A program made the translations under genes and the position numbers. From NCBI GenBank assembly GCA_035253685.1, contig DATFBR010000099.1, forward strand, positions 1-13,491: DNA of 13,491 bases, read 5' to 3'. The notes beneath the pieces were generated by a model, which saw only the letters and a program-made list of their open reading frames with translations, was not told the origin of the DNA and did not search any database. Shown here in pieces: positions 6,109-12,535 of the stretch (position 1 is the stretch's first letter; every line of letters begins with the position of its first letter). This stretch comes from DASRTE01 sp035253685. GTDB taxonomy: Bacteria; Actinomycetota; Actinomycetes; Jiangellales; Jiangellaceae.

Positions 6109-7161
6109 ATGCCCATCAACCTGGCCGACCGCGCGGCCCGGATCCCTCTCCCCGACGAGGCCGTGCGCCGCCGGGCACGCGCGCGGCTGACCCAGCTCGA
6201 CGCAGCTCGCGGCGCGTCCGGACGCCTCGGCGACATCGCCGTCTGGATCGCCTCCGCGCAAGGACATTGCCCGGCCACTGCTCTCACCCGAATCCGGCTC
6301 GCCTGCTTCGCCGGCGATCACGGCATCGCCGCCGCAGGGGTATCCGCACAGCCGCCGACGACCACGCCGGACCGTCTGCGCGATCTGCTCGGTTCCGGGG
6401 CCACCGGGATGCTGGCCGACCTGGCAGCGGTCGGCGTACGGGTCGTCGACGTCGCGGTCGACGCCGACGCATCGAGCCTGCCGGCCGAGGTGGAAGATCG
6501 CCGGATCAGACGCGGGACCGGGCGGATCGACATCGAGGACGCACTCATGAGAGACGAGGCGGAGGCCGCTTTCGGTCTCGGCGTCGCGATCGCGGACGAC
6601 GAGGTGGACAGAGGCGCCGACCTGCTGGTGGCCACGGGCCTCGGCGTTGCGTCAAGCACGCCAGCAGCCACGCTGGCGGCGGTCCTCACCGGCAAGGAGG
6701 TCGCTGCGGTCGTCGGCCGGGGTTCGGAGGTCGACGACCGAGTGTGGATGCGCAAGTGTGCGGCAGTGCGCGACGCCGCGCGCCGCGGGCGACGGGTTCT
6801 CACCGGTCGTGGAGACATGATCGACCTGCTGGCCGCCGTCGGCGGCGCCGACCTTGCCGCGCTCAGCGGGTTCGTCTCCCAGAGCGCCGTACGCCGGACA
6901 CCACTGGTACTGGACGGATTGGTGTCGACCGCTGCGGCCGCCGTGGCACATCGCATCGGGCGGCGCACGACCCGCTGGCTGGTCGCCGGGCACAGGTCCG
7001 CCGACCCCGGACACGCCGCGCTGCTGGACACGCTGAGGCTCGAGCCGTTGGTCGACTACGAGGTGGGTCGGGACGACGGCACCGGGGCCCTGCTCGCGGT
7101 CCCGCACCTGCGGGCAGCAGCCACGCTGCTCGCCGAACCCGGCGGCGAAGCCCTGCCGTGA
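6109..7161 (+). CDS. cobT: CobT-like nicotinate-nucleotide:dimethylbenzimidazole phosphoribosyltransferase, divergent motifs
   Basis: This encodes a 350-residue soluble protein, full length for CobT. CobT converts nicotinate mononucleotide and dimethylbenzimidazole to alpha-ribazole phosphate, the lower-ligand nucleotide of B12. Visible family blocks are LASGxLGDIAVWIA-like at the start, FAGDHGIAAAGVSA, RRGTGRIDIEDAL, AVRRTPLVLDGLVSTAAA, AGHRSADPGH and GTGALLAVPHLRAA. The hallmark GEMGIGNTT is replaced by TGLGVASST (176-184). The catalytic Glu of the LGEGTGA motif aligns with Asp323 (RDDGTGA), and the YPxEVT segment after GVSA is also changed. Activity on the normal base is thus uncertain. 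The ATG has an AGAGGA site 6 nt upstream; the open frame continues upstream to 5968 but is non-coding in character. The gene lies next to a B12 importer, fitting corrinoid salvage. Confidence 0.85.
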   Translation: MPINLADRAARIPLPDEAVRRRARARLTQLDAARGASGRLGDIAVWIASAQGHCPATALTRIRLACFAGDHGIAAAGVSAQPPTTTPDRLRDLLGSGATGMLADLAAVGVRVVDVAVDADASSLPAEVEDRRIRRGTGRIDIEDALMRDEAEAAFGLGVAIADDEVDRGADLLVATGLGVASSTPAATLAAVLTGKEVAAVVGRGSEVDDRVWMRKCAAVRDAARRGRRVLTGRGDMIDLLAAVGGADLAALSGFVSQSAVRRTPLVLDGLVSTAAAAVAHRIGRRTTRWLVAGHRSADPGHAALLDTLRLEPLVDYEVGRDDGTGALLAVPHLRAAATLLAEPGGEALP

Positions 7162-7181
7162 CGGAGCGGCCGGCCGTCACG
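7157..7181. terminator. Hairpin between convergent cobT and gcvT
   Basis: CGTGACGG (7157-7164) pairs with CCGTCACG (7174-7181) in a perfect 8-bp stem with a 9-nt loop. The cobT stop TGA (7159-7161) lies in one arm and the complement of the gcvT stop (7177-7179) in the other. It probably works as a terminator in both directions; there is no T-tract. Confidence 0.5.
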
Positions 7182-8313
7182 CCTCGCGGGTCGAGGGCTG
7201 CACGAACGGCGGCCGCACCACCTCGAACGGCTCCCGTCGTCCCCTGATCTCGACGTCGACCCGGGTACCGTCGACGACGCCCGGCGGCAGCAGCGCCAAG
7301 CCGATTCCCTTGCGCAGGGTCGGTGAAAACGTGCCGGAGGTGACCTGCCCGGCGGCGCTGCCGTCCAGGGCGACGACCATGCCGGGTCGCGGGATACCAC
7401 GGCCGAGGGCGCCGATCCCCCGCAGCAGCCGGGCCGGCCCGGCCTTCCGCTCCGCAAGCAGTGCCTGCCGCCCCCAGAACGCCGGCTTGTCCCATCCCAC
7501 CGCCCAGCCCACCCGTGCCTGCACCGGGCTGATGTCCAGGGACAGATCTTGACCGTGCAGCGGGTAGCCCATCTCGGTGCGCAAGGTGTCGCGCGCGCCG
7601 AGCCCACAGGGCCTGATGCCGTGCGGCGCACCGGCTGCGAGCAAGGCGTCCCAGGCCCGCACTGCGGCGTCGACGGGCACCACCAGTTCGTAGCCCCGCT
7701 CACCCGTGTAGCCGGTGCGGCACACCGTGATCCTCGTCCCCTGCCACGAAGTGACATCGAACGCCATGTAGTCGTGGCCGGTGGGCAGCCCGAGCGAATG
7801 CAAAGTCTCGTCGCTGCGGGTGCCCTGGACAGCGAGCACGGCGTACTCACGATGCGCGTCACGCACCTCAACGCCGGCCGGGGCTGCTTCGGACAGACGG
7901 CGGGCCACCTCGGCGCAGTTGGCCGCGTTCGGGATCAGCAGCAGTTCGTCGTCGGCGCACAGGTAGGCGATGAGGTCGTCGACGGTCCCGCCGGTCTCGT
8001 CGTCGCAGCACAGCGTGTACTGCGCCCGGCCGGGCCCGATCTTGTCCAGCGCGTTGGTCAGGCAGGCGTCGACGAAGGCGCGGGCCCCCGGGCCGGTCAC
8101 GGTCACCTTGCCGAGGTGGCTCACGTCGAACAGACCGACCCGTTCGCGGACGGCAGTGTGCTCGTCGACCACCCCCGAGTACTGCAGCGGCATCTCCCAA
8201 CCGCTGAACTCGGCGAACCGCGCACCGAGTTCGGCCTGCCGGTCGAACAGCGGGGTCCGGGCCAGGCGGGTCACGGTCGGCACTCTACGGTCGTTCCCGG
8301 GCCCGCGTAGCAT
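7177..8313 (-). CDS. gcvT: Glycine cleavage system T protein (aminomethyltransferase)
   Basis: GcvT takes the aminomethyl group from the lipoylated H protein and, with tetrahydrofolate, releases ammonia and makes 5,10-methylene-tetrahydrofolate. The protein is up to 378 residues. Visible family blocks are FSGWEMPLQY (about 36-45), GLFDVSHLGKV, GGTVDDLIAYL (catalytic Asp in the DDL pair, about 112), GYTGERGYEL, LGARDTLRTEMGYPLHG and TSGTFSPTL. It resembles mycobacterial GcvT strongly from memory. Two starts are possible. The ATG at 8313 has a GGGAG site 9 nt upstream. The GTG at 8283 gives 368 residues and fits the family N-terminus better. The other glycine cleavage genes are not in the window. 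The gene faces divergently from pepA, with a very short shared upstream region. Confidence 0.95.
   Translation of the reverse strand: MLRGPGNDRRVPTVTRLARTPLFDRQAELGARFAEFSGWEMPLQYSGVVDEHTAVRERVGLFDVSHLGKVTVTGPGARAFVDACLTNALDKIGPGRAQYTLCCDDETGGTVDDLIAYLCADDELLLIPNAANCAEVARRLSEAAPAGVEVRDAHREYAVLAVQGTRSDETLHSLGLPTGHDYMAFDVTSWQGTRITVCRTGYTGERGYELVVPVDAAVRAWDALLAAGAPHGIRPCGLGARDTLRTEMGYPLHGQDLSLDISPVQARVGWAVGWDKPAFWGRQALLAERKAGPARLLRGIGALGRGIPRPGMVVALDGSAAGQVTSGTFSPTLRKGIGLALLPPGVVDGTRVDVEIRGRREPFEVVRPPFVQPSTREA
8308..8313 (+). promoter_or_regulatory. Candidate -10 element for pepA
   Basis: TAGCAT matches the actinobacterial TANNNT -10 pattern, and its transcript would start near 8320, about 30 nt before the pepA GTG. 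I see no convincing -35. It overlaps the ATG candidate of gcvT on the other strand, which slightly favours the internal gcvT start at 8283. Confidence 0.25.
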
Positions 8314-8351
8314 CGGCGCGAGCTCCCGCCCGGACCGACAGCAGGAGAGTT

Positions 8352-9854
8352 GTGACCACCATCGCCTTGTCCTCCGCCGACCCGACCGGCATCACCGTCG
8401 ACGCGATCATCGTCGCCGTCGCGACGGATGACGACGGTCTGCGCCTGCTTCCCGGCGCCGAATTCGTCGATGCCGCGTTTCGCGGCTCGCTGGTCACGAC
8501 CCTGGACCGCCTCGGTGCGACGGGCGAGGCGGGCGAGGCCACGAAGGTGCCCGTGCCGCGTGGTGCCGCCAAGGCCGGCGTCGTGGTGGCCGTGGGCGCC
8601 GGCATCCTCGACGGCGAGGGCACGACGCGCTACCGGGAGACGCTCCGCCGCCTTGCCGGCGTCGGTGCGCGAACCCTGGCCGGCACGGCCTCCGCCGTCG
8701 CAGCGTTGCCGGTGACCGACGCCGCCGATGCCGCCGCCGTCGCCGAGGGGCTCCTGCTCGGCTCGTACATGTTCTCGGACTACAAGACCGACAACGGCAA
8801 GGCGCCGCTGGCCGCCATCACCATCGTCACGCCGAAAGCCAGGGACAAGGCGGTGAAGGCGGCCATCGCCCGCGCTCAGATCGTCGCCGAAGCAGTGAAC
8901 CGCACCCGCAGCTGGGTCAACACGCCGGCGCGCGACCTCACACCGGCGGCGTTCGCCGATGCCGCCGCCGCGCACGCCAAAGGACTGAAGCTCAGCGTCG
9001 ACGTACTCGACGAGAAGGCGTTGGCGCGGCGCGGATACGGAGGAATCCTCGGTGTCGGCCAGGGCTCGGCGAACCCGCCGCGGCTGGTTCGCATCGCCTA
9101 CCGGCCGTCGCGGGCCAAGCGGCACGTCGCGCTCGTCGGCAAGGGCATCACCTTCGACTCGGGTGGGCTGTCGCTCAAGACCAACGACGCCATGGTGGCC
9201 ATGAAATCCGACATGAGCGGCGCCGCCGCGGTCGTCGCGGCCGTCGTCGCCGTTGCCCGACTGGCGCCGCGCGTCGCCGTCACGGCCTACGCACCCATGG
9301 CCGAGAACATGCCGTCGGGCAGCGCGCAGCGCCCCTCCGACGTGCTGACGATGTACGGCGGGAAGACCGTCGAGGTTCTCAACACCGACGCCGAGGGCCG
9401 CCTGGTCCTCGCCGACGCAATCGTCCGCGCCGGCGAGGACGGGCCCGACCTGATCGTCGACATCGCCACACTCACCGGCGCGTGCGTGGTGGCCCTCGGC
9501 ACCCGGGTCTCGGGCATCATGGCCACCGGTGACGACCTGCTGGAGAAGGTGCACGACGCCTCCGAACGCGCCGGTGAACAGATGTGGCCCCTGCCACTTC
9601 CCGAGGAACTGCGCGAGAAGCTCGACTCGCCCGTCGCCGACATCGCCAACCTCGGCGAACGATGGGGCGGCGCCCTGTCCGCCGGGGTGTTCCTCAAGGA
9701 GTTCGTCCCGGACGGCATCGGCTGGGCGCACCTGGACATCGCCGGCCCGGCATTCAACGACAAGCCGTTCGGGTACACCCCCAAGGGCGGCACGGGAGCC
9801 GGCGTGCGCACCTTGATCCAGATCGTCGATGACGTCGCCGCCGGGCGGCTGTGA
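8352..9854 (+). CDS. pepA: Leucyl aminopeptidase, M17 family
   Basis: This encodes a 500-residue cytoplasmic dinuclear-metal exopeptidase that removes N-terminal residues from peptides. The N-terminal M17 domain covers about 1-165 and the catalytic domain the rest. All site residues are visible: metal ligands Lys264 and Asp269 in GKGITFDSGG, Asp287 in KSDMSG, Asp346 and Glu348 in NTDAEGR, with catalytic Lys276 and Arg350. The length is normal for the family. The GTG start follows an AGGAG at 8343-8347, only 4 nt away. The stop overlaps the next start (GTGA at 9851-9854), so the aminopeptidase and the dimethylargininase gene are probably coupled. The position before lpdA and sucB is known from other actinobacteria. 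Confidence 0.97.
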   Translation: MTTIALSSADPTGITVDAIIVAVATDDDGLRLLPGAEFVDAAFRGSLVTTLDRLGATGEAGEATKVPVPRGAAKAGVVVAVGAGILDGEGTTRYRETLRRLAGVGARTLAGTASAVAALPVTDAADAAAVAEGLLLGSYMFSDYKTDNGKAPLAAITIVTPKARDKAVKAAIARAQIVAEAVNRTRSWVNTPARDLTPAAFADAAAAHAKGLKLSVDVLDEKALARRGYGGILGVGQGSANPPRLVRIAYRPSRAKRHVALVGKGITFDSGGLSLKTNDAMVAMKSDMSGAAAVVAAVVAVARLAPRVAVTAYAPMAENMPSGSAQRPSDVLTMYGGKTVEVLNTDAEGRLVLADAIVRAGEDGPDLIVDIATLTGACVVALGTRVSGIMATGDDLLEKVHDASERAGEQMWPLPLPEELREKLDSPVADIANLGERWGGALSAGVFLKEFVPDGIGWAHLDIAGPAFNDKPFGYTPKGGTGAGVRTLIQIVDDVAAGRL

Positions 9855-10630
9855 CGGTCCACGGCACCGCGCTGGTCCGGCGGCCGAGCAGCAAGCTCGC
9901 CGAGGGCATCGTCACGCACATCGCGCGCACGCATGTCGACATCGCGACCGCCGAACGGCAACACGAGGCCTATCGGGTCGCCCTGTCCGGTGCGGGCTGG
10001 ACGGTGCAGGAAGTCGACAAGATCGACGAGTGCCCGGACTCCGTCTTCGTGGAGGACACCGTCGTTGTCTGCGACGACCTGGCGGTACTCACCCGGCCCG
10101 GCGCCGCGGCCCGCCTTCCGGAGCTCGCCGGCACCGAGGCGGCAGTTCGCGCCCTGGGCCTCGACGTCGTCCGCATCGAGCCACCCGGGACGCTGGACGG
10201 CGGCGACGTCCTGCAGGTGGGACCCGCGGTCTACGTCGGCCGTGGCGGCCGCACCAACGACGCCGGCATCCGGCAACTGAGCGCGCATCTGGCCGGGCGC
10301 GGGCGGAGAGTCGTTCCGGTGCCGCTGCGTGACGTCCTGCACCTCAAGTCCGCCGTCACCGCGCTGCCCGACGGCTCGTTGCTCGCGCTACCGGAGTTGG
10401 TCGACACCACAGTGCTGCCGCCCGTGCATGCGGTGGACGAGCAGGCCGGCTGCCACGTCGTCCCGCTCGGCGGCGACCGCGTGCTCATCGCCGCGTCCGC
10501 GCCGAGGACGGCCGCCTGGGTGATCGAGCGCGGCTTCACTCCCGTCGTCGTCGACATCGCCGAGTACGAGAAGCGCGAAGGCTGTGTCACCTGCCTCTGC
10601 GTGCTGGTCCCGGCCGCGGTCGCCCCGTAG
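9851..10630 (+). CDS. ddaH: Dimethylargininase (NG,NG-dimethylarginine dimethylaminohydrolase)
   Basis: This encodes a 259-residue enzyme of the guanidino-group-modifying (pentein) superfamily. DDAH hydrolyses methylated arginines to citrulline and methylamines. Visible blocks are the substrate-binding DSVFVEDTVVV (Glu/Asp of the active site), TLDGGDVL, the catalytic His164 in VLHLKSAVT, and the catalytic Cys248 in VTCLCV near the C-terminus. The family length (about 255-260) fits. The GTG start overlaps the pepA TGA. Other penteins such as arginine deiminase are longer, about 400 residues, and less likely. The substrate (free methylarginine or another guanidino compound) is not proven by the sequence. 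Coupling to an aminopeptidase suggests use of methylarginine released from proteins. Confidence 0.9.
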   Translation: MTVHGTALVRRPSSKLAEGIVTHIARTHVDIATAERQHEAYRVALSGAGWTVQEVDKIDECPDSVFVEDTVVVCDDLAVLTRPGAAARLPELAGTEAAVRALGLDVVRIEPPGTLDGGDVLQVGPAVYVGRGGRTNDAGIRQLSAHLAGRGRRVVPVPLRDVLHLKSAVTALPDGSLLALPELVDTTVLPPVHAVDEQAGCHVVPLGGDRVLIAASAPRTAAWVIERGFTPVVVDIAEYEKREGCVTCLCVLVPAAVAP

Positions 10631-10635
10631 ACCGC
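10616..10635. terminator. Short hairpin after ddaH, weak terminator candidate
   Basis: GCGGTC (10616-10621) pairs with GACCGC (10630-10635), a 6-bp stem with an 8-nt loop spanning the ddaH stop codon TAG. It lies between ddaH and a convergent gene. Such short stems are frequent by chance in DNA of this composition. Confidence 0.25.
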
Positions 10636-10652
10636 TTCCGCGCATCGACGTC

Positions 10653-10967
10653 TCAGTCGCCCTGGCGCCGGTTCCAGTCACGCATCCGCTGCGGGTAGCC
10701 CACCACCTGCGCGTCGTAGGCGGGAATGCCGAGCTTTCGGGCCAAATCGTGAGCGGTTCTGGCGTCCTGGACCCGGCGACGGGTCCACTCACCGTCGTGT
10801 GCGACCAGGACCACCGTGGTGGCCGTCATGGTGGTCGGGGGCTCGACAAACGCCTCGACCCCGCGCCGACTACGGGCAAAGTCCTCCAGGTGCGCCCTGT
10901 CGGCTCCGTCCGCCGCCCGGTCGAGACTGCCCTCGGCGCTCCTGCGCCGCCGCCGGAACAACCGCAT
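10653..10967 (-). CDS. Conserved actinobacterial protein of unknown function next to lpdA
   Basis: This encodes a 104-residue protein. It has a very basic start (MRLFRRRRR), then a HLEDFARSRRGVEAFVEP block, a TTVVLVAHDGEWTRRR block and the C-terminal YPQRMRDWNRR. I recognise these blocks as a family conserved near lpd/pepA in actinobacteria. It is sometimes labelled oxidoreductase without a visible cofactor motif, so I give no function. There is no signal peptide or membrane segment. The ATG has a GGAGG site 5 nt upstream (10973-10977 on this strand). The frame stays open far upstream, antisense to lpdA, but the ribosome site and family start fix the gene here. It is divergent from lpdA across a 141-bp spacer and convergent with ddaH. 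Confidence 0.82.
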   Translation of the reverse strand: MRLFRRRRRSAEGSLDRAADGADRAHLEDFARSRRGVEAFVEPPTTMTATTVVLVAHDGEWTRRRVQDARTAHDLARKLGIPAYDAQVVGYPQRMRDWNRRQGD

Positions 10968-11108
10968 GCCCGCCTCCGTGACCGGGCCCGGACGTGCCCG
11001 ATCCGCGCAGTCTGCCATCCGACCCGTTGGTTCTCCGGCGACGCGGGGTGGAAAGATGCGGAGAGGACCTGGCCGTGATCCGGCATGATGACCTTCCTGG
11101 GAGCTTCC

Positions 11109-12485
11109 GTGGCCGACAATTTCGACATCGTGATCCTCGGGGGCGGCAGCGGGGGGTACGCCTGCGCCTTCCGCGCCGCGGAGCTCGGCATGTCCGTGGC
11201 GCTGGTCGAGAAGGACAAGGTCGGCGGCACCTGCTTGCACTACGGATGCATCCCGACCAAGGCGCTGCTCCACGCCGCCGAGGTCGCCGACTATGCACGC
11301 GAGAGCTCCCAGTTCGGTATCTCGGTGTCCTTCGACGGCGTCGACATGGCCGCGGTCAACTCCTACAAGGACGGCGTGGTCGGGCGTCTCTACAAGGGTG
11401 TGCAGGGCCTGGTCAAGGCCCGCGGCGTGACGTTGGTCGAGGGCGCGGGCCGGCTCGTCGCTCCCGATGCGGTCGAGGTCGACGGCAACCGGTACGAGGC
11501 AAAGCACGTCGTCCTCGCCACGGGCTCGTATGCGAAGACCCTTCCCGGCCTCGAGATCGACGGTCAGCGGGTCATCACCAGCTACGAGGCGCTGACGCTG
11601 GACCGGGTGCCGTCCTCGGTAGTGGTGCTCGGCGGCGGAGTCATCGGTGTCGAGTTCGCCAGCGTGTGGCGGTCGTTCGGCGCCGAGGTCACGATCATCG
11701 AGGCACTGCCGCGCCTGGTTCCCACCGAGGACGAAGCATGCTCGAAGGCGGTCGAGCGCGCCTTCCGGAAGCGCGGCATCGCCTTCCGCACCAAGACGCC
11801 GTTCAAGTCCGTCGACCAGACCGACACCGGTGTCCGTGTCGCCGTCGAGACCGGTGACCCGATCGAGGCCGAGCTCCTGCTGGTCGCGGTCGGTCGCGGA
11901 GGGGTCACGGACGGGCTCGGGTTCGACGAGGTGGGCGTCGCCATGGAGCGTGGCTTCGTCCCGACCGACGAGCGCCTGCGCACCAACGTCGCCGGGGTGT
12001 ACGCCCTGGGTGACCTCGTGCCCGGCCTCCAGCTCGCCCACCGGGGGTTCGCCCAGGGCATCTTCCTGGCCGAGGACATTGCCGGGCTCAACCCGGTGCC
12101 GGTCGAGGACGCCGGAATCCCGAGGGTCACCTACTGCGATCCCGAGGTCGCCTCCGTTGGGCTCACCGAGGCGCAGGCCAAAGAGCAGCTCGGCGCGGAC
12201 AAGGTCGAGACGTTGGAGTACAACCTCGGCGGCAACGGCAAGAGCCAGATCCTCAAGACGCAGGGCTTCGTCAAGCTGGTCCGGGAGAAGGACGGACCGG
12301 TCCGAGGAGTCCACATGGTGGGCGCCCGGGTCGGCGAGCTGGCGGCCGAGGCTCAGCTCATCTACAACTGGGAGGCTCTGCCGGCAGAGGTCGCCCAACT
12401 GATCCACGCGCATCCGACCCAGAGCGAGGCCATCGGAGAAGCCCACCTGGCACTCGCCGGAAAGCCGCTGCACGTCCACGGCTGA
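11109..12485 (+). CDS. lpdA: Dihydrolipoyl dehydrogenase (E3)
   Basis: This encodes 458 residues. E3 is the FAD flavoprotein that reoxidises dihydrolipoyl groups of 2-oxoacid dehydrogenase complexes and of the glycine cleavage H protein, passing electrons to NAD. Visible motifs are the FAD-binding GGGSGG (11-16) and redox disulfide Cys42/Cys47 in GGTCLHYGCIPTK. The NAD-binding GGGVIGVEFAS, the second FAD motif in GVYALGDLVPG and the catalytic His435-Glu440 pair in HAHPTQSEAIGEA are also present. I chose the GTG at 11109 because GGGAG lies 5 nt upstream and VADNFDIVILGGG fits the family start. The ATGs at 11085 and 11088 lack a well-placed ribosome site. The gene is followed 50 bp later by sucB, so E3 and E2 are probably made together, and gcvT in the same window is a further E3-dependent system. 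Confidence 0.95.
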   Translation: MADNFDIVILGGGSGGYACAFRAAELGMSVALVEKDKVGGTCLHYGCIPTKALLHAAEVADYARESSQFGISVSFDGVDMAAVNSYKDGVVGRLYKGVQGLVKARGVTLVEGAGRLVAPDAVEVDGNRYEAKHVVLATGSYAKTLPGLEIDGQRVITSYEALTLDRVPSSVVVLGGGVIGVEFASVWRSFGAEVTIIEALPRLVPTEDEACSKAVERAFRKRGIAFRTKTPFKSVDQTDTGVRVAVETGDPIEAELLLVAVGRGGVTDGLGFDEVGVAMERGFVPTDERLRTNVAGVYALGDLVPGLQLAHRGFAQGIFLAEDIAGLNPVPVEDAGIPRVTYCDPEVASVGLTEAQAKEQLGADKVETLEYNLGGNGKSQILKTQGFVKLVREKDGPVRGVHMVGARVGELAAEAQLIYNWEALPAEVAQLIHAHPTQSEAIGEAHLALAGKPLHVHG

Positions 12486-12535
12486 GCGGTAAGCCCGTAC
12501 GCTCGGCAGTCGAGCAACCTGGAGAGGACTTGACG

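Noticed and set aside
8271..9731. Long minus-strand open frame (486 codons) opposite pepA
   Set aside because: It is a shadow of pepA, whose catalytic residues are all present; no domain is visible.
11085..11108. ATG at 11085 as the start of lpdA
   Set aside because: There is no ribosome site at a suitable distance, while the GTG at 11109 has GGGAG 5 nt upstream and the family-typical N-terminus.
10968..12479. Minus-strand frame upstream of the 104-residue gene, open through lpdA
   Set aside because: It lies opposite a clear lpdA; the true gene has its own GGAGG site and family-typical start at 10967.
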